Below the pieces are notes generated by a model. That model worked only from the letters and a program-made list of their open reading frames with translations. It did not search any database and was not told the DNA's origin. Shown here piece after piece: positions 1 through 9,098 of a DNA stretch of 64,000 bases (position 1 is the first letter of the stretch; every line of letters begins with the position of its first letter). The stretch is from Neoroseomonas marina (GTDB lineage Bacteria > Pseudomonadota > Alphaproteobacteria > Acetobacterales > Acetobacteraceae): the NCBI RefSeq assembly GCF_012927745.1, contig NZ_JABBKX010000005.1, forward strand, positions 186,001-250,000, read 5' to 3'. The position numbers and the translations under genes were made by a program.

Positions 1-263
1 CTGAAATCCTCCGGCATCGCCATGATGTCCGCGCGCGGCACCATGATGTCGTCGGCGGTGGTGCCCTGCAGACGCAGCACATTCGACAGCAACGCGCGTT
101 CGTGGGTGTCGAGGTCGCTGTCGTCGGGCTCGGCGCCGTCGCGCTTCTCCTCGCCCCCGTCGAGCAGTTCGCCGACGCGGTCGCGGACCGATTCCGCCTC
201 CTTGCGGCGGAGCAGGCCCTGCAGCTTCCAGAACAGCCCGGGTTTGGCGGACAGGTCGCTCAT
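1..263 (-). CDS. corC: HlyC/CorC-family CBS protein, N-terminal part
   Basis: Only the first 87 residues lie in the window; the rest runs off the left edge. The reading frame begins MSDLSAKPGLFWKLQGLL and reaches DDIMVPRADIMAMPEDF. That is the acidic N-terminal segment and the MVPR motif opening the CBS-domain pair of CorC proteins, which are linked to magnesium/cobalt efflux and have a C-terminal transporter-associated domain. The ATG overlaps the ybeY stop in an ATGA junction, so translation is probably coupled. The corC-ybeY-phoH-miaB order is common in alphaproteobacteria. The C-terminal domain cannot be seen. Confidence 0.85.
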   Translation of the reverse strand, partial: MSDLSAKPGLFWKLQGLLRRKEAESVRDRVGELLDGGEEKRDGAEPDDSDLDTHERALLSNVLRLQGTTADDIMVPRADIMAMPEDF

Positions 264-709
264 GTCACGCCCCGCCACGGATTGGGCAGGCCCAGGCGGC
301 GCATGATGCGCGCCTCGGCGCGCTCCATGCGGCGGGCCTCGCCGGCGAGGAGGTGGTCATGCCCCGCGAGATGCAGGGCCCCATGCGCCACCAGATGGGC
401 GAGATGCGCGGCCGTCTTGCGCCCGGCCTCGCGCGCCTCGCGCCGCACCACGCCGAGGGCGAGCGCGACGTCGCCGAGTTGGCCCGGCGCGCCGGCGGGG
501 AATGACAATACGTTGGTCGGCTTGACCTTGGCGCGGTGCTGGCCGTTCAGCCGCTTGACCTCGCTGTCGTCGGTCAGCAGCACGGTCATGGCGCCGGCGG
601 CACCCGCTTCGCGCAGGGCCGCTTCCGCGGCGCGGCGGGCGACCGCCTCGGGCCGCTTGACGGCGGCGCGCCAGCCTGGCGCCGCCAGGATCACGGAGAT
701 GCCGGGCAT
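260..709 (-). CDS. ybeY: Endoribonuclease YbeY
   Basis: Single-strand endoribonuclease that matures the 3' end of 16S rRNA and takes part in ribosome quality control. The zinc-binding H3xH5xH signature is complete at H109, H113 and H119 (HGALHLAGHDH), preceded by the NVLSFP motif near residue 66. I placed the start at the ATG at 709, giving 149 residues with the first beta strand (ISVILAAPGW) directly after Met, as in the family. AGGAG abuts this ATG with almost no spacing. The frame stays open upstream to 829 with an ATG at 787 that would overlap phoH, so a longer N-terminus is possible. It lies between phoH and corC. Confidence 0.88.
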   Translation of the reverse strand: MPGISVILAAPGWRAAVKRPEAVARRAAEAALREAGAAGAMTVLLTDDSEVKRLNGQHRAKVKPTNVLSFPAGAPGQLGDVALALGVVRREAREAGRKTAAHLAHLVAHGALHLAGHDHLLAGEARRMERAEARIMRRLGLPNPWRGVT

Positions 710-770
710 CTCCTGCGATCCGTTCCGAAGCCCAGCCTGATCGTCGGAAACACGACCACGGCCGGGACGG

Positions 771-1820
771 CTACTTCCCGGTTCCATACCTCTCCTTCTT
801 CGCCCGGGACTGCTCGTCGGCCCGACCATAGGCGGCGACGATCCGGGCCACCAACGGATGCCTTACCACATCCCGCTCCGCGAATCTCGCGACTCCGATG
901 CCCTCGACGCCCTCGAGGATCCGCAGCGCCTCGATCAGGCCGGAGGGCTGGCCGCTCGGCAGGTCGACCTGGGTCGGGTCGCCGGTGATGACCATGCGGC
1001 TGCCCTCTCCCATCCGGGTGAGGAACATCTTCATCTGGGCGGCCGTGGTGTTCTGGGCCTCGTCCAGGATGGCGTAGCAATGGGCGAGCGTCCGGCCGCG
1101 CATGAAGGCGAGCGGCGCGATCTCGATCTCGCCGCGCTCGATGCGCTTGGCCACCTGCTCGGGCGGCAGCATGTCGTTCAGCGCGTCGTAGAGCGGGCGG
1201 AGATAGGGATCGACCTTCTCCTTCATGTCGCCGGGCAGGAAGCCGAGGCGCTCCCCCGCCTCGACCGCCGGGCGCGAGAGCACGATGCGGTCGACCTGCC
1301 CCGACTGGAGCAGCGCGACGCCCTGCGCCACCGCGAGGTAGGTCTTCCCCGTGCCGGCCGGGCCGACGCCGAACACCATCTCGCGCGTCGCCAGCATCTC
1401 GATATAGGCGCCCTGCGCCGAGGAGCGCGGCGCGATCGCACCCTTGCGCGTGCGGATGGCCGGCAGGTCGCGCAGCGGCAGGCGCGGCTCGCCCTGCTCC
1501 GCCCCGCCCTCGGCCAATCTCAGCGCCGCTTCCACGTCCGCCGTTCCGACATGTTGTCCTTGTTCCAGCCGCTTCCACAGGGCGAGCAGCGCCGCCTCCG
1601 CCATCTCGGTCCTGTCCGCACCGCCTGAGATGGCGATGCGGTTGCCCCGGGACGAGACCCTGACGCCGAGCACCTGCTCGATCCGCGCCAGGTGCCGGTC
1701 GTGCTCGCCATGGAGCAGGGGCAGGAGGACGTTGTCGTCGAACTGCAGCGTGACGGAGCGTCGCTCGGCGTCGCTGCGGGGGTCGGCGGGGCGGATCGCG
1801 ATGCTGTGCGGGGCGGTCAA
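771..1820 (-). CDS. phoH: PhoH-family ATPase
   Basis: PhoH-like cytoplasmic P-loop ATPase of 349 residues, regularly encoded beside ybeY and thought to act in RNA metabolism. Walker A is GPAGTGKT at 153-160 and Walker B is ILDEAQ at 251-256, with SRPAVEAGE, a PhoH hallmark, near 182-190. The N-terminal ~100 residues form the KH-like region of the family. The start is TTG and forms a TTGA overlap with the miaB stop; no ATG lies near the expected N-terminus. The precise physiological role of PhoH proteins remains unsettled. Confidence 0.92.
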   Translation of the reverse strand: MTAPHSIAIRPADPRSDAERRSVTLQFDDNVLLPLLHGEHDRHLARIEQVLGVRVSSRGNRIAISGGADRTEMAEAALLALWKRLEQGQHVGTADVEAALRLAEGGAEQGEPRLPLRDLPAIRTRKGAIAPRSSAQGAYIEMLATREMVFGVGPAGTGKTYLAVAQGVALLQSGQVDRIVLSRPAVEAGERLGFLPGDMKEKVDPYLRPLYDALNDMLPPEQVAKRIERGEIEIAPLAFMRGRTLAHCYAILDEAQNTTAAQMKMFLTRMGEGSRMVITGDPTQVDLPSGQPSGLIEALRILEGVEGIGVARFAERDVVRHPLVARIVAAYGRADEQSRAKKERYGTGK

Positions 1821-3196
1821 GCGGCGGGTCTCTCCCTGGGCTGGGCGCGATGGGGCGCGGCGAGCGTCCCGGTGAGGGAATTGGGATGGCCGGCGAGGAT
1901 CCGGACCGGGACGACCTGGCCGGCGAGCTCCGCCGGTCCCTCGAAATGGACCGGATTCAGCCAGGGGGTGCGCCCGGCCATCTGGCCCGGGTGACGGCCC
2001 GGACCGGTGACCAGCACCTCGGCGACCAGACCGGCGCGGGAGCGGTTGAAGGCGGTCTGCTGGTCGCGCAGCAGGGCCTGGACCTCGGCGAGGCGGGCAT
2101 CCTTCACCGCTTCCTCCACCTGCCCCGCCATGGTCGAGGCCGGGGTGCCGGGGCGGGCGGAATACTTGAAGGAGAAGGCCTGGGCGAAGCCGACCTCGCG
2201 GATCAGCGCGAGCGTCGCGGCGTGGTCGGCGTCGGTCTCGCCGGGGTGGCCGGCGATGATGTCGGTGGACAGCGCCAGGTCCGGCCGCGCGGCGCGCAGG
2301 CGCTCGACCAGACGCAGGTAGTCGGCCGCCGTGTGCCCGCGGTTCATCATCCTGAGCACGCGGTCGGAGCCCGACTGCACCGGCAGGTGCAGGAAGGGCA
2401 TCAACGCCGGCGTGTCGCCATGGGCGGCGATCAGGTCGTCATCCATGTCGCGGGGATGGGACGTCGTGTAGCGGATGCGAAGGAGACCCTCGATCTCCGC
2501 CAGCCGCCGCGCCAGCCGCCCGAGCGTCCAGGCGCCCCCGTCCGGCCCCTCCCCGTGCCAGGCATTCACGTTCTGGCCGAGCAGGGTGATCTCCCGCGCG
2601 CCCAGCGCAACCAGCCGTTCGGCTTCCGCGACGATCGCCGCGACGGGGCGGGAGTATTCCGACCCGCGCGTATAGGGCACGACGCAGAAGGAGCAGAACT
2701 TGTCGCAGCCCTCCTGGATGGTGAGGAAGGCCGTCGCCCCCTGGGGCGCCGTCGTCTCGGGCAGGTGGTCGAACTTGTCCTCCGTGGGGAACTCGGTCTC
2801 GATCACGGTGCCGGCGGCCCGGGCGGCGCGCGCGACCATCTCCGGCAGGCGGTGGTAGGATTGCGGGCCGAGCACCAGGTCGACCCAGGGCGCGCGGGCG
2901 GTGATCTCCGCACCCTCGGCCTGGGCGACGCAGCCCGCGACCGCGATAACCATCTCCCCGCCCCTGGCCTGCTTCGCCTCCCGCAGGCGGCCGAGGTCGG
3001 AGAAGACCTTCTCCGTCGCCTTTTCCCGGATGTGGCAGGTGTTGAGGATGACCATGTCGGCCTCCTCCACCTGCTCGGTGGGCGCATAGCCGAGCGGGGC
3101 GAGGACGTCCGCCATGCGGGCGCTGTCGTAGACGTTCATCTGACAGCCCCAGGTGCGGATCAGCAGGCGCTTCCGGGGTGCGGGGGTATCGGTCAT
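1817..3196 (-). CDS. miaB: tRNA-2-methylthio-N6-dimethylallyladenosine synthase MiaB
   Basis: Radical-SAM methylthiotransferase that adds the 2-methylthio group to i6A37 of tRNAs reading UNN codons. The UPF0004 domain carries the cysteines of the auxiliary [4Fe-4S] cluster at C18, C54 and C89. The radical-SAM CxxxCxxC motif is C164, C168 and C171 (GCDKFCSFC), followed by VVPYTRG, and a TRAM domain ends the protein (about 385-455). Length 459 aa is normal. The ATG start has 208 nt upstream without a gene, the likely site of the promoter for miaB-phoH-ybeY-corC. Confidence 0.97.
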   Translation of the reverse strand: MTDTPAPRKRLLIRTWGCQMNVYDSARMADVLAPLGYAPTEQVEEADMVILNTCHIREKATEKVFSDLGRLREAKQARGGEMVIAVAGCVAQAEGAEITARAPWVDLVLGPQSYHRLPEMVARAARAAGTVIETEFPTEDKFDHLPETTAPQGATAFLTIQEGCDKFCSFCVVPYTRGSEYSRPVAAIVAEAERLVALGAREITLLGQNVNAWHGEGPDGGAWTLGRLARRLAEIEGLLRIRYTTSHPRDMDDDLIAAHGDTPALMPFLHLPVQSGSDRVLRMMNRGHTAADYLRLVERLRAARPDLALSTDIIAGHPGETDADHAATLALIREVGFAQAFSFKYSARPGTPASTMAGQVEEAVKDARLAEVQALLRDQQTAFNRSRAGLVAEVLVTGPGRHPGQMAGRTPWLNPVHFEGPAELAGQVVPVRILAGHPNSLTGTLAAPHRAQPRERPAA

Positions 3197-3404
3197 TCGG
3201 GTCAGGCTCCGCCGGCCCCGCCGCGCAGGTCGCGGCGAAGGCAGGCGGGGGAGATGCGCACCTGGACGGCGCGGGTCAAGCGACCTCGGGCGCGGAGCGA
3301 ATCAACATGTGCGAAAGCCTGAACGTCCGTTCCGAGCCGGGTCAAGCATTGCGCGTTCGCGGCTGCACAGGTGTTGCCCGCAGCCCACGCCGCCATGCCG
3401 GCGG

Positions 3405-4328
3405 TCAGGCGCCCCGCGGGCGCAGCCGCAGCGGCTCGACCGGGCGGTTCTGGCGCAGCAGGGCCGCGCCCTCGGCCACCACGTCGCTCGCCGCGGCCGT
3501 CAGGGTCTTGCGGTCGGGAAAGGTCGCGGGATCGGCGGGTTCGTGGAGCAGGACCGTCGCCCGCGCCCCCGGCCGGCGCGCGATGCGCCAGAAGTGGGAG
3601 GCGATGTCCATGTCCCCGTACCAGGCGAACAGCGGCCGGTCGCGGCGGCAGGCCGGCAGCCCGCCCAGCCGGTCATAGACGATCGAGACCGGCTGCACCC
3701 GCTGCGCGTTCTGCGCCACGGCGAGGAAGGAGGACCGGAAGGGCAGCACTCGCGTGCCGTCGTTCGAGGTTCCTTCCGGGAAGAGGATGATGTTGTCGCC
3801 GGTGGCGAGGCGCTGCTGGATCTCCTCCGCTTCGCGCCCCGTGTGGTTGCGCCTGCGGCTGACGAAGACGGTCCGGCCCAGGCGGGCCACCAGGCCGATG
3901 CCCGGCCATTGGCCGACCTCGGCCTTCGACACGAAGGCGGCGTCGATGACGCTGCCGAGCACCAGGATGTCGAGCCAGGAGGAATGGTTCGATACGTACA
4001 GCGTCGAAGGCACGCCCGACAGCGAGCCCACCACCTGCACCTTCATTCCGATCAGGCGGCACAGCACGGCGTGATAGGTCCGCGCGAAGGAGATCTTGGC
4101 GCGGCCCGGCAGGCGGATCAGCACCGCCTGGACGGGGATCGCGAGCATGGTCCAGATCATCGCCATCGTGATGCGCCGGACGGCGCGGAACCGCCCGCCC
4201 ATGGGGCGCGCGTCCATCACGTCGCCCCAGGCCGCGCCGGGCAGCCAGGGCCGGAAGCGCAGCGGGCTGGCGCGGCGCAGGCGGCGCGGCCTCAAGGCTT
4301 CCTCGGTCGAGCGGATGACGGCTTCCAT
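3405..4328 (-). CDS. 1-acylglycerol-3-phosphate / lyso-ornithine-lipid O-acyltransferase family
   Basis: Membrane-associated PlsC-type acyltransferase of 307 residues. Motif I is NHSSWLD (H115, D120), motif II is around FVSRRRN (155-161) and motif III is FPEGT at 183-187, so the H(x4)D machinery is intact. A hydrophobic segment lies at about 55-75. The start at 4328 (MEAVIRST) is chosen because the longer open frame would run through the Bug receptor gene on the other strand. In related genomes plsC precedes miaB. Because olsB lies 4 kb away across an accessory block, OlsA (lyso-ornithine lipid acyltransferase) is a real alternative to PlsC; sequence alone does not decide. Confidence 0.85.
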   Translation of the reverse strand: MEAVIRSTEEALRPRRLRRASPLRFRPWLPGAAWGDVMDARPMGGRFRAVRRITMAMIWTMLAIPVQAVLIRLPGRAKISFARTYHAVLCRLIGMKVQVVGSLSGVPSTLYVSNHSSWLDILVLGSVIDAAFVSKAEVGQWPGIGLVARLGRTVFVSRRRNHTGREAEEIQQRLATGDNIILFPEGTSNDGTRVLPFRSSFLAVAQNAQRVQPVSIVYDRLGGLPACRRDRPLFAWYGDMDIASHFWRIARRPGARATVLLHEPADPATFPDRKTLTAAASDVVAEGAALLRQNRPVEPLRLRPRGA

Positions 4329-4464
4329 GGACTGCGGAGGTAGCGCGCGGATCGTGGCGGAGCAATGAAGGCTTGGCTGCAACATGATGAAGGCTGTGCA
4401 AGGCCCCCCCGTTGCTCCGTCGAGCCCCGCGGCCCAGCATGCCGGGACAACCGGAGTTCGCCGC

Positions 4465-5430
4465 ATGTCCATCCGCCGTCGCGCGCTGCTCGGCAGCCTC
4501 GCCCTGCCCGCCATCGCCAAGGCGCAGGGCGGTTGGACGCCGGACCGTCCGGCGCGGCTCGTGGTGCCCTTCGCGCCCGGCGGGTCGCAGGACGTGCTCG
4601 GCCGGCTGTTCGCCCAGGCGGTCCAGGCGGTGACCGGCCAGCAGATGGTGGTCGAGAACCGCGCCGGCGCCGGCGGCATCCTGGGCGGCGAGGCGGTCGC
4701 GCGCGGCCCGGCCGACGGGCTGTCGATCCTGCTCGCCACGGCCGGGCAGACGACCATCCCGAAGGCGATCGGGCGGCGCATGCCCTACGACCCGCAGGCG
4801 GACCTCGCGCCACTGATGCAGGTGACGGACAGCCCTGTGGCGCTGCTCGCCGCGCCGAACCTGCCGGTGGCCGATGCGACGGCGCTGATCGCCCATGCCC
4901 GCGCGGCGCGCGAGCCGCTCTCCTATGCCTCGACCGGCATCGGCACCAACACGCACCTCATCATGGAGGACCTCAAGGCGCGCGAGCGGCTGAACGTCGA
5001 GCACGTGCCCTATCGCGGCGCGGCGGCGGCCTTCAACGACCTGCTCGCCGGACGGATCGCGCTGATGTTCGTCTCGGTGCCCTCGGTGCTCGGCTTCTCG
5101 GGCGGCGCGCTGAAGGTCGTCGCGACGACGGGCGCGCAGCGCTTCCCGAGCCTGCCCGACATACCCACCCTGACCGAGGCCGCCGTGCCGGGCTTCACCG
5201 CCAGCATCTGGACGGGCCTCGCGCTGCGCGCCGGGACGCCGCCGGCGGCGATGGCCTACTGGACCGATGCCTTCACCCGCGCCATGGCCGAGGCTTCCCT
5301 GCGCGAGCGGCTCGAGGGTCTCGGCGCGACGCCCGCGCCCGGCACGGCGGCCGCCTTCGCCGCGCTGATGCAGGACGACCTGGCGCGCTGGCAACGCGTC
5401 GTCGCGCCGCTCAACATCAGCCTCGACTGA
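4465..5430 (+). CDS. Bug/TctC tripartite tricarboxylate receptor
   Basis: Periplasmic solute-binding protein of the Bug family, which captures organic acids or other small metabolites for TctAB-type transport. No TctA or TctB is encoded in this window. The export signal is residues 1-21 (MSIRRR then a hydrophobic stretch ending AKAQ), with twin arginines suggesting possible Tat export. Family landmarks are VVPFAPGG (33-40), VENRAGAGG (63-71) and HVPYRG. The ATG at 4465 has GGAG nine bases upstream and directly precedes the signal peptide; the open frame to 4384 is rejected for that reason. The ligand is unknown. Confidence 0.9.
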   Translation: MSIRRRALLGSLALPAIAKAQGGWTPDRPARLVVPFAPGGSQDVLGRLFAQAVQAVTGQQMVVENRAGAGGILGGEAVARGPADGLSILLATAGQTTIPKAIGRRMPYDPQADLAPLMQVTDSPVALLAAPNLPVADATALIAHARAAREPLSYASTGIGTNTHLIMEDLKARERLNVEHVPYRGAAAAFNDLLAGRIALMFVSVPSVLGFSGGALKVVATTGAQRFPSLPDIPTLTEAAVPGFTASIWTGLALRAGTPPAAMAYWTDAFTRAMAEASLRERLEGLGATPAPGTAAAFAALMQDDLARWQRVVAPLNISLD

Positions 5431-6451
5431 GCGCGGCGGGGAGGTCGGACAAGTCGAGGCCCGCGATCAGCGGGTTGTCGCGCAGGTCCCTCCCCCAAAG
5501 AGATTCGACCACGCGGACCGTCGCCGCCGTGACCGGCATGTCGAGCCCAATCGCCCCGGCGACCGCGAGATAGAAGGCGAGGCCGTAGGGCACGTCCTCG
5601 GTGACGTAGCGCGTGCTCATCTCCGTCGGGCCGGCGATCACGCCGCGCCCCTGCTCGATCGCCGCCGTCATCTCGTGCAGCGGGCCGAGCGGCACGCCGT
5701 TGGTCCGGTGCAGCGACCAGGCGAGGCTCGGCGGCGTGTGGCCGAAGCGCGCGGCGAGCGCATCGCGCTCGGCCGCGAGATCCTCCATCAGGCGGCACAC
5801 CGCCTCGGTCATCAGCCCGTACTGGCCCCAGGATTCGCGCTTCTCGATGCGCGTGACGTTGCCGAGCGCGAGCGCGGCATGGGCGATCGGGTTGGTGTTG
5901 ATCAGCGCGGCGGCGAGCGCATCGGGCACGGTCGGCCAGCGATTGCCGAACAGTGCTTCCGCCATCGCGGCGAGTTCGGGGGCGGCGGGGCCGGGGACCG
6001 CGCCCATCTCGATCTCGGCGCGGATGGCCGCGACGCGCACGCGGTCGGGCGCGGTGCGCCGGCCGGTGACCGGCGTCGTCGCCATGGCGCCGACCGGCGC
6101 GCCAGGCCCGCGCAGCCGCGCGAAGGCGAGCGGCGCGAGCGAGGCCGCCGGCGTGATCATCAGCGGCAGGCCGCGCGGGATCGCCTCCGCGATGCGCGGC
6201 AGCAGGCCGGGCAGCGCGTAGGTCGGCACCGCCAGCATGGCGGCGTCGGCGCCGGCGACGGCGTCCGCGAGCGTTGCGGCGACCGTCACGGGGAAGGCCC
6301 CTTCGAGCACGCCTTCGGCATGCAGCGTAGCGCCCAGGCCGCGCGTGCCCGCACCGGAGGGCGACCAGATCGCCGCGTCGTGCCCGCGGCTCACGGCCAG
6401 GGCCGCCGAGGCCGGGCCGATCGCCCCGGCGCCGAGAATCGCGATGCGCAT
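5417..6451 (-). CDS. Opine-dehydrogenase-like NAD(P) oxidoreductase
   Basis: Predicted cytoplasmic dehydrogenase of 344 residues. The N-terminal Rossmann fold opens with MRIAILGAGAIGPASA. The C-terminal half contains ALINTNPIAHAALAL and the histidine-containing ARFGHTPPS, resembling the NAD/NADP octopine/nopaline dehydrogenase family rather than classical ketopantoate reductase. The ATG at 6451 is chosen because GGAGG lies nine bases upstream; ATG 6460 sits directly on the GGAGG. Its 3' end overlaps the Bug gene by 14 nt (convergent), and another Bug gene diverges upstream, so it may act on a metabolite these receptors bind (inference). The substrate is unknown. Confidence 0.72.
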   Translation of the reverse strand: MRIAILGAGAIGPASAALAVSRGHDAAIWSPSGAGTRGLGATLHAEGVLEGAFPVTVAATLADAVAGADAAMLAVPTYALPGLLPRIAEAIPRGLPLMITPAASLAPLAFARLRGPGAPVGAMATTPVTGRRTAPDRVRVAAIRAEIEMGAVPGPAAPELAAMAEALFGNRWPTVPDALAAALINTNPIAHAALALGNVTRIEKRESWGQYGLMTEAVCRLMEDLAAERDALAARFGHTPPSLAWSLHRTNGVPLGPLHEMTAAIEQGRGVIAGPTEMSTRYVTEDVPYGLAFYLAVAGAIGLDMPVTAATVRVVESLWGRDLRDNPLIAGLDLSDLPAALSRG

Positions 6452-6556
6452 GCTGGTCATCCTCCGTTCCGCCGCGAACCTGCGGCCGCCCATGCGCGCT
6501 GTGCAAGCGCCCGCGCACTGCTACGCTGGCTGCCGGAGAACCGGGATCCTGCCGCC

Positions 6557-7531
6557 ATGACGCATCGCCGCACCTTGCTCGCCACGGGGCTTGCCGCCCT
6601 CGCGCCGCTGCCGCTTCACGCCCAGGGCGCCTGGCCGGACAAGCCGGTACGGCTCGTCGTGCCGACCCTGGGCGGTGCCGGGACGGCCGATACGGTGGCG
6701 CGCATCCTGGCGCAGGAACTCGACAAGCGCCTGCCGCAGCGCGTGGTGGTGGAGAACCGCGCGGGGGCGAACGGCAATGTCGGCGCCGCGACGGCCGCGC
6801 GCAGCCCGGCGGATGGCTACACCTTCCTCTGGGGCTGGGCGGGGACGCTGGCGACCAATCCGGCGCTCTATCGCGAACTGCCCTTCGACCCGGTGCGCGA
6901 CTTCGATCCCGTCGTGCTCGTCGGCAACGTGCCGAACATCCTGGTGGTGAACCGGCAACTCGGCCCGCGGACCCTGGCGGAGTTCACCGCCTATGCCCGC
7001 GCCAACCCCGGCAAGATCAACTTCGGTTCGACGGGCAACGGGTCCTCGATGCACCTCGCCGGCGAGCTCTATCGCCAGATGACGGGCACCGAGATGCAGC
7101 ATGTCCCGTATTCGGGACCGGCACCGGCGGTGACCGACCTTCTGTCGAACCGCATCCAGGCGATGTTCAACCTGGTGACGGGCGCGCTGCCGCAGGTGCG
7201 CGCGGGCGAGGTCATCCCGCTCGCGCTGCTGGACGAACAGCGCGCGCCGCAGCTGCCTGACGTGCCGACGACGGCGGAGCTCGGCATGGCGGGGCTGACC
7301 TTCGGCACCTGGTTCATGGTGCTCGCGCCGAAGGGGACGCCGGGGCCGATCATCGACCGCATGAACGCGGTGGTGAACGAGGTGCTCGCCGACCCGGAGG
7401 CGAAGCAGCGGCTGCAGGGCGCGGGGCTCGCGCTGTGGGGCGGGACACGGCAGCGGGCGGCGGAGTTCCTCGCCGTGGAGATCCGGCGGCACGCGGAAAT
7501 CGTGCGGGCAAGCGGAGCCAGGGTGGATTGA
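6557..7531 (+). CDS. Bug/TctC tripartite tricarboxylate receptor
   Basis: Second Bug-family periplasmic receptor, 324 aa, with a signal peptide of about 23 residues (MTHRRTLLATGLAALAP... HAQ). It shows VENRAGANGNVG, SPADGYTF, ALYRELPFDPVRDF and HVPYSGPAPAV. It diverges from the opine-dehydrogenase-like gene, about 105 nt apart, so the two may share a control region. The gene ends 4 nt before a double-hairpin repeat element. No cognate membrane subunits are nearby; Bug proteins of this type often use distant TctAB pairs (family knowledge). Confidence 0.9.
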   Translation: MTHRRTLLATGLAALAPLPLHAQGAWPDKPVRLVVPTLGGAGTADTVARILAQELDKRLPQRVVVENRAGANGNVGAATAARSPADGYTFLWGWAGTLATNPALYRELPFDPVRDFDPVVLVGNVPNILVVNRQLGPRTLAEFTAYARANPGKINFGSTGNGSSMHLAGELYRQMTGTEMQHVPYSGPAPAVTDLLSNRIQAMFNLVTGALPQVRAGEVIPLALLDEQRAPQLPDVPTTAELGMAGLTFGTWFMVLAPKGTPGPIIDRMNAVVNEVLADPEAKQRLQGAGLALWGGTRQRAAEFLAVEIRRHAEIVRASGARVD

Positions 7532-7535
7532 AGGC

Positions 7536-7637
7536 CGGGGGAGGAGAACCTCCCCCGATCCCCCTCCCTTCCTTGATACCTGGTGCCAAGGAAGGTTGAG
7601 GGGGGTACGGGGGGAGAAGTTCTCTTCTCCCCCCCGT
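7536..7637. repeat. Dispersed double-hairpin intergenic element, copy A
   Basis: This 102-base element fills the gap between two convergent genes. Hairpin 1 is a 9-bp stem with AGAA loop at 7536-7557 (CGGGGGAGG / CCTCCCCCG). Hairpin 2 is an 11-bp stem with TTCT loop at 7609-7634 (GGGGGGAGAAG / CTTCTCCCCCC). Between them is a conserved CCAAGGAAGGTTGAGGGG core. Hairpin 1 starts 4 nt after the Bug stop and hairpin 2 begins about 8-10 nt after the gst stop, so it could act as a bidirectional terminator or 3'-end stabiliser. There is no U tract. Two further copies are at 12680 and 30148. Confidence 0.85.
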
Positions 7638-7644
7638 CCTTCGG

Positions 7645-8292
7645 TCAGTAAGCGAGCCGCCCGCGCAGTTCCCCATACGGGACCATCACCGCCGACCGGT
7701 AGGCAGGCCGTTCCTGAAGGCGCGCATACCAGGCCTCGACATGCGGCGCCGGCGCGCGCGGGATCTCGAGGGTGAACCACCGATAGAGCGCTGTCCCCGC
7801 CGGGATATCCGCCAGCGACAGCTCATCGCCCCCCAGGAAGGGCCGCGTCGCCAGCGCCGCGTTCAGCAGCGCCATGTAGCCGTCGCAGTTCGCGATCATG
7901 CGGTTCACGGCCGTCATGTCGCGCTGCGCCTCGGGCGTGCGGTACCAGCCCCAGAAGACGCCGTTCAGGAAATGCGGCTGCAGGCTGGTCGCGGACCAGT
8001 CGATCCAGCGGTCGGCCTCGGAGCGGAGGCGCGGGTCGTCGTTCCAGAAGCGCGGCGCGCCGTGACGCGCGGCGAGGTAGCGCAGGATCGCGTGGGATTC
8101 CCACACGACATGCCCGTCCTCCTCGATGACCGGCACCTTGCGGTGGGGGTTCATCCGGCCGAATTCGGGTGTGCCGAGGCCGCCATGCGCGCCGCCGGCC
8201 TCGATGTGACGATGCGGCAGCCCGAGCTCCCCGAGCAGCCAGGCCACCTTCTGCACGTTGAAGGAGCTGCGGCGACCCCACAGCGTGAGCAT
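7645..8292 (-). CDS. Glutathione S-transferase family protein
   Basis: Cytoplasmic GST-fold protein, 215 aa. The N-terminal thioredoxin-like domain starts MLTLWGRRSSFNVQKVAWLL, with the glutathione-binding KVPVIEEDGHVVWESHAIL segment (the WES signature for the gamma-glutamyl contact). An all-helical C-terminal domain follows, with LADIPAGTALYRW. The start ATG overlaps the olsB stop by one base (TGATG), so it is co-transcribed downstream of olsB. A second GST is encoded at 32772. The detoxification substrate cannot be inferred. Confidence 0.88.
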   Translation of the reverse strand: MLTLWGRRSSFNVQKVAWLLGELGLPHRHIEAGGAHGGLGTPEFGRMNPHRKVPVIEEDGHVVWESHAILRYLAARHGAPRFWNDDPRLRSEADRWIDWSATSLQPHFLNGVFWGWYRTPEAQRDMTAVNRMIANCDGYMALLNAALATRPFLGGDELSLADIPAGTALYRWFTLEIPRAPAPHVEAWYARLQERPAYRSAVMVPYGELRGRLAY

Positions 8293-9098
8293 CAGTCCCG
8301 CCCGCCGACCTTGCGTTCGAAGTGCTTGTAGTACTTGTCGGTCACCTGGTCGGTCTTCACCAGCACGGCGACGTCGGTGGTGTTGAACTGGTGGTCGAGC
8401 ACCGCTCCGTCCCCGACGAAGCCACCCAGGCGCAGATAGCCCTTCACCAGCGGCGGCAGGTCGATCAGCGTCCGCTTCACGTCGATGGAGGCTGGGTCCT
8501 TGCGGACCATCTCGACATAGCGTTCGGGCAGCGCGCGAGGCCGGATCGCCTCCGGCGCCATGTGATTGGATGCGAGGTAGGTGAGCTGGTCGGCCAATGC
8601 ATCGAGGTCGGTGCCCGGCAGCGAGGCGCAGCCGAACAGGATGCCGACCTTGTGCTTGAAGATGTACGCCGCGATCCCGCCCCAGAGCAGTTGCATCGAT
8701 CCGCGCGTGCGGTAGGCCGCATCGACGCAGGACCGGCCGCATTCCAGGATCTCGCCGTCGAAGGCGATGATGGGCGCGATATCGTATTCGGCCGCCGAGT
8801 ACCAACGGCCGAGCCGCGCCGCGGCATGACGCCGCGTCAGCCGGTAGCAGCCGATGACCGATTCGGGTCCCTCGCCGCGGTCATGGTCGACCACGATCAG
8901 ATGGTCGGCCACCGCATCGAAATCGTCCCGGTCACGGCGGGAGGAGGCCGTGCCGGCATCCGCATGCGCGCCCATCTCCTCGTAGAAGACGCGGTAGCGC
9001 AGGGCCTGGACGGCATCCACCTCGGCCTCGCTGACGGCGAGACGCACGCCAAGATTGCCGGAGCGCAACTCCCCGAAGCCGGGATCGCTGTCGTTCAC
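8292..9098 (-). CDS. olsB: L-ornithine N-alpha-acyltransferase OlsB (GNAT)
   Basis: Predicted OlsB, which transfers a 3-hydroxyacyl chain from acyl-ACP to ornithine in the first step of ornithine-lipid synthesis at the inner membrane face. The 268-residue protein has family hallmarks: LRYRVFYEEMGA, a central DGEILECGRSCVDAAYRTRG block, and the C-terminal PPLVKGYLRLGGFVGDGAV segment typical of the COG3176 'hemolysin-like' group. It overlaps fur upstream by 4 nt and gst downstream by 1 nt. The partner O-acyltransferase OlsA could be the gene at 3405-4328. Confidence 0.82.
   Translation of the reverse strand: MNDSDPGFGELRSGNLGVRLAVSEAEVDAVQALRYRVFYEEMGAHADAGTASSRRDRDDFDAVADHLIVVDHDRGEGPESVIGCYRLTRRHAAARLGRWYSAAEYDIAPIIAFDGEILECGRSCVDAAYRTRGSMQLLWGGIAAYIFKHKVGILFGCASLPGTDLDALADQLTYLASNHMAPEAIRPRALPERYVEMVRKDPASIDVKRTLIDLPPLVKGYLRLGGFVGDGAVLDHQFNTTDVAVLVKTDQVTDKYYKHFERKVGGRD

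Noticed and set aside
260..829. Longer N-terminus for YbeY (start 829 or ATG 787)
   Set aside because: Adds 26-40 low-complexity residues and overlaps phoH; ATG 709 gives the usual family N-terminus, though the longer form cannot be excluded.
3197..3404. Possible small gene upstream of miaB
   Set aside because: The minus-strand frame at 3202-3396 has no motif or ribosome site; the gap more likely holds the miaB promoter. No clear promoter was read.
7645..8805. GST as a 386-residue fusion
   Set aside because: The N-terminal half is an out-of-frame reading of olsB; ATG 8292 gives a standard GST.
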